Source: Arthrobacter sp. MYb23
GTDB lineage: Bacteria; Actinomycetota; Actinomycetes; Actinomycetales; Micrococcaceae
Direction: 5' to 3'
Assembly (NCBI RefSeq): GCF_002979775.1
Contig: NZ_PCPR01000019.1
Location: forward strand, 1 to 64,000
DNA: 64,000 bases
Shown piece after piece: positions 1 through 7,551 of this stretch (position 1 is its first letter; each line of letters opens with the position of its first letter). A model generated the notes under the pieces. That model was not told the DNA's origin. It ran no database searches and worked only from the letters and a program-made list of their open reading frames with translations. The translations under genes were made by a program, and so were the position numbers.

Positions 1-804
1 GGAGCGGGTGGGGGAATCGATGGAGAGGTACATGTTTGGCGGGATGTCCGAACCGGCTGGCGGGCGAAGTGCTGCTGCATAAGAGCGGTTCGGTTCGAGC
101 TTGGTGAAGTACAACCCGCGGTCCAAAATAGGTGATCCGGTGGCCAGCACCACGGTATCCGCAGCGAAAGCCCCTTTGCTCGTGGACACTTCCATGGGGT
201 GTTCCGAGCCCACATTCTGCACTTGAACACCCTCAACAATCATCCCGCCGTGCTCCCTGATGTCCCCGGCGAGAGTGTCCAGCACTTCCATCGGATGGAT
301 CTGAGCCTGGCCCTCCAATTCCAAAGCCTCCACTACAGGGAACGGCAACCCCGCGTCACGGCTGAAATGGACGTCAAGACCGGCGTCCCGCGAAACCGCA
401 GCTTCCTTGCGGAGCCGCTGCCCGCCGTCGTCGGTGGTTGCGAAGGTGACCGCGGTCCTGCGCTGGAACGGAACGCCTTGCTGCTCCAGATACTGTGTGA
501 GCCACGCTTGCCCGCTCTTGTTCGCCTCAACGTACGCCTTGACCACCTTCAAGGAGTACTGGCTGCGCAGCGCGGAGAGCACACCGCCCTGGAGGAGGCT
601 GAGCTTGCCTGTGGTGTTACCGGTGCTCACAGCCCCTAACGTGCGGGCTTCGAAAACCACCACACGTTGGCCGGACCGCGACAACAGCAGCGCCGTCACC
701 ATCCCTGTCAGGCCCGCTCCAACCACAATGGTGTCAAAGTGCTTTTCTTCAGGAACCGCATCAGAGGTGAACTGGGATTCGCGGTCCAACCACAGCGATT
801 TCAT
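1..804 (-). CDS. FAD-dependent oxidoreductase (3' end outside window)
   Basis: This is the N-terminal 268 residues of a flavoprotein oxidoreductase of the DadA/D-amino-acid-oxidase type; the gene runs off the left edge. The FAD-binding motif GAGLTG lies at residues 29-34, with the ribose-binding Glu near residue 52 and a GNTTGK segment near 62-67. The ATG at 804 has a GGAGG ribosome-binding site 11 bases upstream. Family knowledge: actinobacterial proteins with this N-terminus often carry a C-terminal Rieske 2Fe-2S domain, which cannot be seen here. The substrate is unknown. It lies 74 bases downstream of the AlkD-like gene on the same strand and may be cotranscribed with it. Confidence 0.8.
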   Translation of the reverse strand, partial: MKSLWLDRESQFTSDAVPEEKHFDTIVVGAGLTGMVTALLLSRSGQRVVVFEARTLGAVSTGNTTGKLSLLQGGVLSALRSQYSLKVVKAYVEANKSGQAWLTQYLEQQGVPFQRRTAVTFATTDDGGQRLRKEAAVSRDAGLDVHFSRDAGLPFPVVEALELEGQAQIHPMEVLDTLAGDIREHGGMIVEGVQVQNVGSEHPMEVSTSKGAFAADTVVLATGSPILDRGLYFTKLEPNRSYAAALRPPAGSDIPPNMYLSIDSPTRS

Positions 805-878
805 CAAACAACCCGCCTCCAACTTCACTGGCATGTGTTGAGGGAAACGCTAGGCGCCCCGCTGGCGCTTATCAAGGG

Positions 879-1361
879 TTATGGTGCCACGGCGAGGGTG
901 GCAGCGCGGCGCAATTCCGCGTCCGGGTCGGTTGCCCAACGGTCCAACACTCGATCGGCCCTCTCCCTCGCCAAACCGTCAAGCCGGGCCAGCAGGGGCC
1001 TCACTACATCCGTGGCCAGTGGATCCACCAGTTCCCTTGTGCCGGCGCTCCTGATGAACCCCTCGATGCGGGTCAGGTCCGTGTTAATGAGCAGACCTAC
1101 CTTGGTCTGCAGCAGAACCACTGCGGCGAGGCGGCGTTCGAAGACCGGTTCTTCCCACAGTTCAGAACTCAGGGCGGTGATGTCGTCATGGCTGAGGTGC
1201 TTGTACCGCTTCAGCGCGTCCCTTATTGTTCCGCGTACGGCGCCGACGGACGCGCCATACACCTTCAAGGCTTCGCCCAGACGTTCACTGAGCTCTTCAG
1301 CTCTCTCCCACGTGGACTCCATCTGCAGCGTGTAGTCCACGAATTCACCGGCATCACTCAC
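879..1361 (-). CDS. Short AlkD-like HEAT-repeat protein
   Basis: The 160-residue product resembles the N-terminal part of AlkD-type DNA alkylation repair proteins, which remove alkylated bases using HEAT-like helical repeats. Supporting segments are ELWEEPVFERRLAAVVLLQ near residues 66-84, typical of AlkD helices, and RWATDPDAELRRAATLAVAP at the end. AlkD proteins are usually about 220-240 residues, and this one stops just after the RRAA segment where the family normally continues. No continuation was found in the other frames downstream, where stops follow quickly. It may be a shortened family variant or a decayed gene. Activity cannot be claimed. Confidence 0.6.
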   Translation of the reverse strand: MSDAGEFVDYTLQMESTWERAEELSERLGEALKVYGASVGAVRGTIRDALKRYKHLSHDDITALSSELWEEPVFERRLAAVVLLQTKVGLLINTDLTRIEGFIRSAGTRELVDPLATDVVRPLLARLDGLARERADRVLDRWATDPDAELRRAATLAVAP

Positions 1362-1421
1362 CCCACTATTTTGTCAGTGCCTCCCCATAGCGTGTTGCCA
1401 ACAGCAACCGACAGGAGACAC

Positions 1422-2510
1422 ATGCCGTCCCAAGAGCTCGCGACCGAAGCCTCGTTTCCGGGGGTCCCGGCTGCTTCATCCATGCCCGACTGGTATCCCG
1501 CCCTGCTCCACACTGTTGCGCAGGAAATCCGTGGTGGCAGGACACGGGCACAGGCAGCCGCCAACGCCGAGCTCTTGAATTCGTACTGGAGCATCGGCCG
1601 GCAGCTCGCCGAGCGCGAATCCGAACAAGGCTGGGGCGCCAAAGTGGTCACACGGTTGTCTGCCGACATCCGGACCCGTTTCCCCGAAGCGAAGGGCTTC
1701 TCCCCCAGGAACCTGCGGTATATGAAGAGCTTTGCGCAGGCGTGGCCGGACTTTCCAATGTTGCAAGCGCCGCTTGCAACATTGCCCTGGTACCACCAGA
1801 TTGCACTCTTGGAAAAGCTCGACGACGCCGCCACGAGGCTTTGGTATGCGGCGGCGGCTGCCCAGCACGGATGGTCACGCAACGTGCTCACACACCAAAT
1901 CTCAACGCGTTTGCACGAGCGGTCAGGGCAGGCCATCACCAACTTCAAGTCCACCATGGTGCCGGCCGATTCGGACATGGCTCAGCAGGCCACTAAAGAT
2001 CCCTACGTCTTTGATTTCCTGGCCATGTCTGAGCGCCACACCGAACGGGACCTGGAGCTGCAATTGGTGAAACATGTGGAGAAGTTCCTGCTGGAGCTGG
2101 GTCAGGGTTTCGCTTTCGTTGGCGAGCAGGTCCGGTTGGAGATTGCCGGCGACGAGTTCTTCGCTGACCTGCTGTTCTACCACCTGAAACTGCGCTGCTA
2201 CATGGTGATCGAACTCAAGGCCGTGAAGTTCGAACCTGGATTCCTTGGTCAGCTGGGTATGTACATGGCGGCCGTGGATGACCTCATGGCGCATCCGGAG
2301 GACAAGCCAACCATCGGTTTGCTGCTGTGCAAAGAGAAGAACAGCGTGGTGGCCGAATATGCCCTGCGTGGATTCAATGCCCCCGTGGGCATCGCAGAGT
2401 GGAAAACCTCCCTGGCGGATTCCTTGCCCGATGAGCTGGTGGCGAGCCTGCCGAGTATCGAGACCTTGGAAGCGGAGTTGGCAGCCGAAGCCGCGCGGTT
2501 GCGAGGGTAA
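1422..2510 (+). CDS. YhcG/DUF1016 family PD-(D/E)xK nuclease
   Basis: The 362-residue protein has the two parts expected of YhcG. The N-terminal DUF1016 domain (about residues 25-165) includes YWSIGRQLAERE and the FSPRNLRYMKSFAQAWP helix. The C-terminal PD-(D/E)xK domain has candidate catalytic residues Asp249 (FFADLLFYH) and Glu264-x-Lys266 (VIELKAVKFEP). Such proteins are suspected of roles in defence or DNA processing; the biochemical role is not established by sequence. The ATG at 1422 is chosen because AGGAG precedes it by about 6 bases; the frame is open further upstream. A perfect 14-bp inverted repeat lies inside the coding sequence at 1756-1784. The stop is 1 base from the convergent dienelactone hydrolase stop. 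Confidence 0.85.
   Translation: MPSQELATEASFPGVPAASSMPDWYPALLHTVAQEIRGGRTRAQAAANAELLNSYWSIGRQLAERESEQGWGAKVVTRLSADIRTRFPEAKGFSPRNLRYMKSFAQAWPDFPMLQAPLATLPWYHQIALLEKLDDAATRLWYAAAAAQHGWSRNVLTHQISTRLHERSGQAITNFKSTMVPADSDMAQQATKDPYVFDFLAMSERHTERDLELQLVKHVEKFLLELGQGFAFVGEQVRLEIAGDEFFADLLFYHLKLRCYMVIELKAVKFEPGFLGQLGMYMAAVDDLMAHPEDKPTIGLLLCKEKNSVVAEYALRGFNAPVGIAEWKTSLADSLPDELVASLPSIETLEAELAAEAARLRG
1756..1784. repeat. Perfect inverted repeat inside the yhcG-like gene
   Basis: Two 14-base arms, caatgttgcaagcg and its exact complement, are separated by a single base. The repeat falls on codons about 112-121, between the DUF1016 segments AQAWPDFP and LPWYHQ. It keeps the reading frame. A perfect 14-bp palindrome in a coding region is unusual and could be a hairpin in the mRNA, a protein-binding site or the footprint of a small insertion. 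Confidence 0.85.
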
Positions 2511-2511
2511 G

Positions 2512-3480
2512 TCAGACGTTGTCCTTGAACCACGCCAAGGTGTCATTCCATGCTGCCGTGGCCTGAGCCTCGACGTAGCGTTCACCGGTGTCGTTATGGA
2601 ACGCGTGGTCAACGCCCGGGTAGACCTTGAGCTCATGTTTGACCGTTGTCCCGTCCAAGGCCTGCTGGAGTTGGGGCATCGCGCCGGTGATGCGTGCGTC
2701 GTTCTCGGCATAGACACCGAACACAGCCGGCCTGATGGTGGGGACTTTCGCCAGATCCGGCGCGGGACCGTAGAAGGCCGACGTCGCTTTGAGGGCGGGG
2801 ATTTCAGTGGATGCATGCCAGGTGATGCCACCGCCGAAGCAGAAGCCCACCATGGCGATGCGGCCCTCGTCTACGAAGTCCTGGCCGTTGAGGTACCCGA
2901 AAGCTGCTGTGAAGTCGTCTACATGCCGTTGCGCGCCGGCCTGTGTGAGTGCACCCGGGACGGCATCCGGGTCCATGTTCGCCGTGCCACCCTCCCTGCT
3001 GAGGAGGTCCAGTGCCAACGCCGCGTAGCCTTCCTTGGCGAAACGTCGGGCAACGTCCTGGATGTGCGGGGTGAGGCCTCTGTTCTCGTGGCAGATCAAA
3101 ACGCCCGGGCCTTTCTGTCCGCCGTCTGGTCTTGCCAGATAGCCGCTGATCTCAGTCCCACCGGAGGCGAAGGTCACTGTCGTCGTTGCCAGTCCGGCAG
3201 CACCCTCGGGAACAGACAACGGGCTCTTCGCATTGGGAACTGCAGTTGTGGCGTTCCCAGATGACGCCGCGGATGACATGGGCGTGGGCATCGGGTCCGT
3301 GGTCCGGGGAACCTCTTCCGGCGTGCAGCCCACCAAGGTCATAGCCGCCGCAGCAGCGGTCATGCTCCCCATGATGAATGCCACCCGCCTGGTGAATGTC
3401 TTGTGCGTCATATCCCCCGATCGGTAGTCATCGTAGAACTCTTCGATCAAGTACTTTTCGAACTTCTCAAGCTGCGCCAT
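2512..3480 (-). CDS. Dienelactone hydrolase family lipoprotein
   Basis: This 322-residue alpha/beta hydrolase is exported and probably lipid-anchored. A twin-arginine-like segment (TFTRRVAF, Arg31-Arg32) is followed by a hydrophobic stretch and a lipobox LVGC at Cys52. The mature domain has the dienelactone hydrolase layout: nucleophile Cys214 in GFCFGGG, Asp261 in ENDARIT and His292 in VDHAFHND. It likely hydrolyses a lactone or ester outside the membrane; the substrate is unknown. The start at 3480 is preferred because GGGAGG lies just upstream; the frame extends to 3645 without a better site. About 50 Ser/Thr/Pro/Ala-rich residues link the lipid anchor to the enzyme. Confidence 0.88.
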   Translation of the reverse strand: MAQLEKFEKYLIEEFYDDYRSGDMTHKTFTRRVAFIMGSMTAAAAAMTLVGCTPEEVPRTTDPMPTPMSSAASSGNATTAVPNAKSPLSVPEGAAGLATTTVTFASGGTEISGYLARPDGGQKGPGVLICHENRGLTPHIQDVARRFAKEGYAALALDLLSREGGTANMDPDAVPGALTQAGAQRHVDDFTAAFGYLNGQDFVDEGRIAMVGFCFGGGITWHASTEIPALKATSAFYGPAPDLAKVPTIRPAVFGVYAENDARITGAMPQLQQALDGTTVKHELKVYPGVDHAFHNDTGERYVEAQATAAWNDTLAWFKDNV

Positions 3481-3621
3481 GGCGATCCTCCCGACGATGT
3501 GATGATCTTCCCTTGATGTGAAGACGCGGACAAGGGCGGGATGGTTCAGTCCGAGAACTGCCGGCACCTCCCCGGGAGTGAAGTCTCTAATAATGTCAGT
3601 GCCCCCTGCCAGAGTTATTAC

Positions 3622-4950
3622 ATGAAGCAGATTCGGGAAAGGCAAGCGAAGTCAGCGGTGTCCGCTGCGCATCTTCCTGCCATCTCCCGAGGAATTGCAC
3701 TGCCGGGCACCGTTAGTGGTGATTTGATCGAGCAGTTGCGGGTGTTGGAGGAGATGAAGTCCGCTATCACGGCTTTGCAGGCGCGGGTTGCTGTGGCTTT
3801 TGATCTTGCCCAGCGTGCTGAGCAGGCCGAGGCCGGTGTTCCTGCGTCCGAGCGCGGCCAGGGGGTGGGCGCTCAGGTGGCGTTGGCGAGGCGGGAGTCC
3901 CCGAACCGTGGGTCTCGTTTGCTGGGGTTTGCCAAAGCTCTTGTTACGGAGATGCCACACACGTTGGCTGCGTTGAACTCGGGGCAGCTCAATGAGTGGC
4001 GGGCCACTCTCCTCGTGAGAGAGACAGCTTGCTTGAGTGCTGAGGATCGGGCTGCGGTGGATGAGGAACTCGCCCCGGATGCCGGGACCTTTGAGGGGAA
4101 GGGCGATAGGGCGATTGTTGCGGCGGTGAAGGCTGCTGCGTATCGTCGTGATCCGCGCTCGGTGGCGGGTCGTGCCAGCCGTGCTGCCGCGGAACGGACC
4201 GTGAGCCTGCGGCCGGCGCCGGACACCATGACGTACCTGACCGCGCTGCTGCCGGTGGCTCAGGGCGTGGCTGTTTATGCCGCGTTGACCCGGGCCGCTG
4301 ACTCGGCCCGCTCCATAGGCAGTGCAGACTCTGGCGGAGTCGTCCCGACCCGCGGCCAGGTCATGGCTGACACGCTGGTTGAACGCGTCACCGGGACTCC
4401 GGGCGGGTTTTCGGGGATCAACCTGGACCTCGTCATGACCGAACGCACTCTCTTCCAAGGCGACAGCGAACCGGCCCGGCTCAAGGGTTACGGAATTGTC
4501 CCGGCAGAGTGGGGAAGAACTGTTGTCAGTGCGGAGGAGTCAGCACAGCCGCCGCCGGACACAGAGTTCGATGTCTGGCTTCGCCGGCTTTACACAGCAC
4601 CGTCCTCGGGCGAGCTTCTGACCAGTGATTCCAAGGCCCGGCTCTTTCCGGCAAGGCTGCGGCGCTTCATCGAGACCCGTGACGATACATGCCGGACGCC
4701 TTATTGTGATGCGCCCATCCGACATATCGACCATGTGCTTCCATGGCATTCCGGAGGCAGGACCACCCTGGCCAACGGGGCGGGGCTGTGCGAGGCGTGC
4801 AACCACACCAAGGAAAACCCCGGCTGGAACACTCGGGCAGTACAGGCCGACGTGGACACCCTGAAAGTCACCACCCCCACCGGGCACACCTACCAATCAA
4901 AGGCCCCACATCTGCCGGGGCATCAGCCTATGGCCGCTGATAGCTCCTGA
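3622..4950 (+). CDS. DUF222 / HNH endonuclease-signature protein
   Basis: The roughly 442-residue protein has an N-terminal DUF222 (13E12-like) region, beginning about residue 35 with DLIEQLRVLEEMKSAITALQ, and a C-terminal HNH nuclease fold. The HNH part shows C-x4-C at about 357-362, HIDH near 368, and CEACNHTKEN near 392. This family occurs in many copies in actinobacterial genomes and often behaves like a dispersed repeat; its role is unclear, with homing-type nuclease activity suspected. The start is uncertain: ATG at 3622 fits the domain boundary, but the frame is open to 3541 and no strong ribosome-binding site is visible. It is divergent from the dienelactone hydrolase gene. Confidence 0.85.
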   Translation: MKQIRERQAKSAVSAAHLPAISRGIALPGTVSGDLIEQLRVLEEMKSAITALQARVAVAFDLAQRAEQAEAGVPASERGQGVGAQVALARRESPNRGSRLLGFAKALVTEMPHTLAALNSGQLNEWRATLLVRETACLSAEDRAAVDEELAPDAGTFEGKGDRAIVAAVKAAAYRRDPRSVAGRASRAAAERTVSLRPAPDTMTYLTALLPVAQGVAVYAALTRAADSARSIGSADSGGVVPTRGQVMADTLVERVTGTPGGFSGINLDLVMTERTLFQGDSEPARLKGYGIVPAEWGRTVVSAEESAQPPPDTEFDVWLRRLYTAPSSGELLTSDSKARLFPARLRRFIETRDDTCRTPYCDAPIRHIDHVLPWHSGGRTTLANGAGLCEACNHTKENPGWNTRAVQADVDTLKVTTPTGHTYQSKAPHLPGHQPMAADSS

Positions 4951-4989
4951 ATGATGCAAGTTCGACTGACGCTGGGGGAACAGTGCCAC

Positions 4990-6255
4990 TCATTGCCCCG
5001 GAAACAGTTTCGAGACGGCGCCGGGGCCAAAAACTACAAGCCAGCTCACCCCTAAGACGAAGACAACTCCGATTGCAGCCAGCGCGACCATAGGCGCTCG
5101 TCTCCTCATGCCCGAAAGGATCCTCATGAAGGGTCCACCAATCGGACGCGCCCTTGAAGCAGCACCCATATGAAGGGGAGTTCGCCTTCTAAGCGCCAGA
5201 AGTTGTCTCAGAGTTTTCCGCACCGCGACTTCAAGGACCAGACCCCGGCCTCGGCCAGACGAACAACACATCCATGCGCCAGCGTAAAAGGGGAAAGCCG
5301 TTAGCACCATATAGAAAGCCAGAAATTGGAACAAGCCACCGAGGATGTCAACGGCCTTTACACCCCAGCGACCTCCCGCGGCCACTTCCAGTGCAGCCAC
5401 CACAAACGGACTCGTAAAAATCACCCACAGGAGTACGCCCATGGCCACACTTCCCGTCACTGACCACCACTGCTTGTTATACCAAAGGACACAGATTTTG
5501 CTTAGCCGGTCGACAGCTAGATATGCCAGGCCGGCAGTGATGAGCACAGTTGGAATGAACGCCTTCCCACCCGCCAGCGACGCTGCCACAATGCCACTGG
5601 ACACCGGATAAATGGCAAACATTAAGACAATGTGGCAAGTGGGTCGGCGGGGGGCGCCGAACCTTCTCCGGGGTAAGGCTTTGAGTACCGATTTCTTTTC
5701 GCGAACAAGTTTCCTTAGGTAAGCATCTGCTTGGGTGTCAACCAACTGAGAATGCTCTGCAGCATCGCTGGCAAACAGCGAAAGAAGCCCGCCGAGTGCC
5801 AACGACCCGAGGCCGCGGAGAGCATCGAAACGCGGAGGGTTTGGCCATGAACTGAAATCAAAAGACTGCCCGAATGACAAAATCATCAGGCCTGTAGCTG
5901 CCAGGGAAATAACCCGGCACGCCATATCAAGGAATTCCACCGGGCCAGGGTGTTTCCTTTTGTCAGTGATCTTCAAGGATCGTGCCTGAATCTGGACGGC
6001 CACTACTAGAGTGGCCAGCAGTCCGAAGCCCGACAACACCGAAGCTCCAGGGATCCGCCTTAAGATCGGGGTGTCGGACAGGTCCAGGTTCAGTGACGCT
6101 ATCCAAACAAAGAGCCCGACCACAATGCTGACGAGCAGATGCGCCAATGTCCTCTTGAGTAGGCGGCCTCGGTATGCCTCTGCCTCTTCCAAAACGCGAT
6201 CGAGGACTTTGGGACTTAGCTGATCCAGAATGATGACGCCCTTACGATCCGTCAC
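4990..6255 (-). CDS. Unrecognised polytopic membrane protein
   Basis: I do not recognise this 421-residue protein. About nine hydrophobic segments can be seen, near residues 38-56, 70-89, 112-128, 147-163, 205-228, 230-246, 266-294, 302-328 and 387-409. Two basic cytoplasmic-looking stretches lie near 180-203 (KKSVLKALPRRRFGAPRRP) and 340-385. The start is GTG at 6255, the only possible one because an in-frame TGA lies four codons upstream. No ribosome-binding site is obvious. It stands alone between the HNH gene and the nrd cluster and is somewhat AT-richer at its 5' side than its neighbours. No catalytic motif is apparent. Confidence 0.65.
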   Translation of the reverse strand: MTDRKGVIILDQLSPKVLDRVLEEAEAYRGRLLKRTLAHLLVSIVVGLFVWIASLNLDLSDTPILRRIPGASVLSGFGLLATLVVAVQIQARSLKITDKRKHPGPVEFLDMACRVISLAATGLMILSFGQSFDFSSWPNPPRFDALRGLGSLALGGLLSLFASDAAEHSQLVDTQADAYLRKLVREKKSVLKALPRRRFGAPRRPTCHIVLMFAIYPVSSGIVAASLAGGKAFIPTVLITAGLAYLAVDRLSKICVLWYNKQWWSVTGSVAMGVLLWVIFTSPFVVAALEVAAGGRWGVKAVDILGGLFQFLAFYMVLTAFPFYAGAWMCCSSGRGRGLVLEVAVRKTLRQLLALRRRTPLHMGAASRARPIGGPFMRILSGMRRRAPMVALAAIGVVFVLGVSWLVVFGPGAVSKLFPGQ

Positions 6256-6395
6256 GCTTATAGCTCACGTGTTCGCGTTTGATGGTGATCGACGACGCCA
6301 CAGAGTCTGATTCCGTCGTCATACAGGAAGTGCTTCATTTCAGGAGAACGTGACGAAGCTCTTAATAGGTAACGGATCAAGAAGCTAAAACAAAA

Positions 6396-6429
6396 CAGGG
6401 CCCCTCCCACCGAAGCGGGAGGGGCCCTG
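6396..6429 (-). terminator. Terminator after nrdF
   Basis: A 13-bp perfect stem (cagggcccctccc and its complement) with an 8-base loop is followed on the minus strand by TTTTGTTTT. It lies 26 bases past the nrdF stop and closes the nrdHIEF transcript. Confidence 0.9.
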
Positions 6430-6454
6430 AAAGAACCGACAACGAGGTAGAGAC

Positions 6455-7429
6455 TTAGAACTCCCAGTCCTCATCCTCGGTGTTGACGGCCTTGCCAATC
6501 ACGTAGGAGGAGCCCGAGCCGGAGAAGAAGTCGTGGTTCTCGTCGGCGTTCGGGGACAAGGCCGACAGGATGGCCGGGTTCACGTCGGTGACGGATGCCG
6601 GGAACATGGCCTCGTAGCCGAGGTTCATGAGCGCCTTGTTGGCGTTGTAGTGCAGGAACTTCTTGACGTCCTCGGCCAGGCCGACTCCGTCGTAAAGGTC
6701 GTGCGTGTACTGGACTTCGTTTTCGTACAGCTCGAAGAGCAGCTCAAACGTGTAGTCCTTGATTTCCTGCTTGCGGGCCTCGGAAACCTTCTCCAAGCCC
6801 TTCTGGAACTTGTAGCCGATGTAGTAACCGTGCACTGCCTCGTCACGGATGATGAGGCGGATGAGGTCAGCCGTGTTCGTGAGCTTCGCTCGTGAGGACC
6901 AGTACATGGGCAGGTAGAAGCCCGAGTAGAACAAGAAGCTCTCCAGCAGGGTGGAGGCAACCTTGCGCTTCAGGGGATCGTCGCCCTGGTAGTAATCCAT
7001 GACGATCTGCGCCTTCTTCTGCAGGTTCTCGTTCTCGAGGGACCAACGGAAGGCATCGTCAATCTCCTTGGTGGAGCACAGGGTGGAGAAGATGGACGAG
7101 TAGGACTTGGCGTGCACCGACTCCATGAAGGCAATGTTGGTGTACACGGCTTCTTCGTGCGGGGTGATCGCATCCGGGATCAGCGAGACAGCACCTACTG
7201 TGCCCTGGATGGTGTCCAGCAGGGTGAGGCCCGTGAAAACGCGCATGGTGAGCTGCTGCTCAGCCGGCGTCAGCGTGTGCCACGACTGGACGTCGTTGGA
7301 CAGCGGCACTTTCTCCGGGAGCCAGAAGTTGTTGACGAGGCGGTTCCAGACTTCCACGTCTTTGTCGTCCTGGATCTTGTTCCAGTTGATGGCTTCGACG
7401 TGTGTCAGCAGCTTGACCTTTTCGGTCAT
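6455..7429 (-). CDS. nrdF: Class Ib ribonucleotide reductase beta subunit
   Basis: NrdF holds the metal centre and tyrosyl radical that drive NrdE in reducing ribonucleotides to deoxyribonucleotides. The 324-residue length is normal. Visible ligands are Asp72 (LLDTIQ), Glu103 and His106 (FMESVHAKSY), radical Tyr110, Glu163 (LLESFLFYSG), and Glu197 and His200 (RDEAVHGYY). The acidic, aromatic C-terminal tail (DEDWEF) is the part that docks on NrdE. It is the last gene of nrdH-nrdI-nrdE-nrdF, 122 bases after nrdE, with a hairpin in the gap. Strong sequence identity to the family makes this call secure. Confidence 0.98.
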   Translation of the reverse strand: MTEKVKLLTHVEAINWNKIQDDKDVEVWNRLVNNFWLPEKVPLSNDVQSWHTLTPAEQQLTMRVFTGLTLLDTIQGTVGAVSLIPDAITPHEEAVYTNIAFMESVHAKSYSSIFSTLCSTKEIDDAFRWSLENENLQKKAQIVMDYYQGDDPLKRKVASTLLESFLFYSGFYLPMYWSSRAKLTNTADLIRLIIRDEAVHGYYIGYKFQKGLEKVSEARKQEIKDYTFELLFELYENEVQYTHDLYDGVGLAEDVKKFLHYNANKALMNLGYEAMFPASVTDVNPAILSALSPNADENHDFFSGSGSSYVIGKAVNTEDEDWEF

Positions 7430-7467
7430 TTCATCCCCTTAAGCGATGGTGTTCTTGAGGTAAGCCT

Positions 7468-7495
7468 ACGACGGCGGGTGGTGACCCGCCGTCGT
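7468..7495 (-). other. Hairpin between nrdE and nrdF
   Basis: A perfect 12-bp stem (acgacggcgggt and its complement) with a 4-base loop lies in the 122-base gap between nrdE and nrdF. No T-run follows on the minus strand, so it looks less like a full terminator than an intercistronic RNA structure that could protect or partly attenuate the nrdF message. Confidence 0.6.
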
Positions 7496-7551
7496 ACTCT
7501 TTAGTTTTCAGCGCGGCAGCCCGCCGCAAGGAATCAACCGGATTTAGTTGA

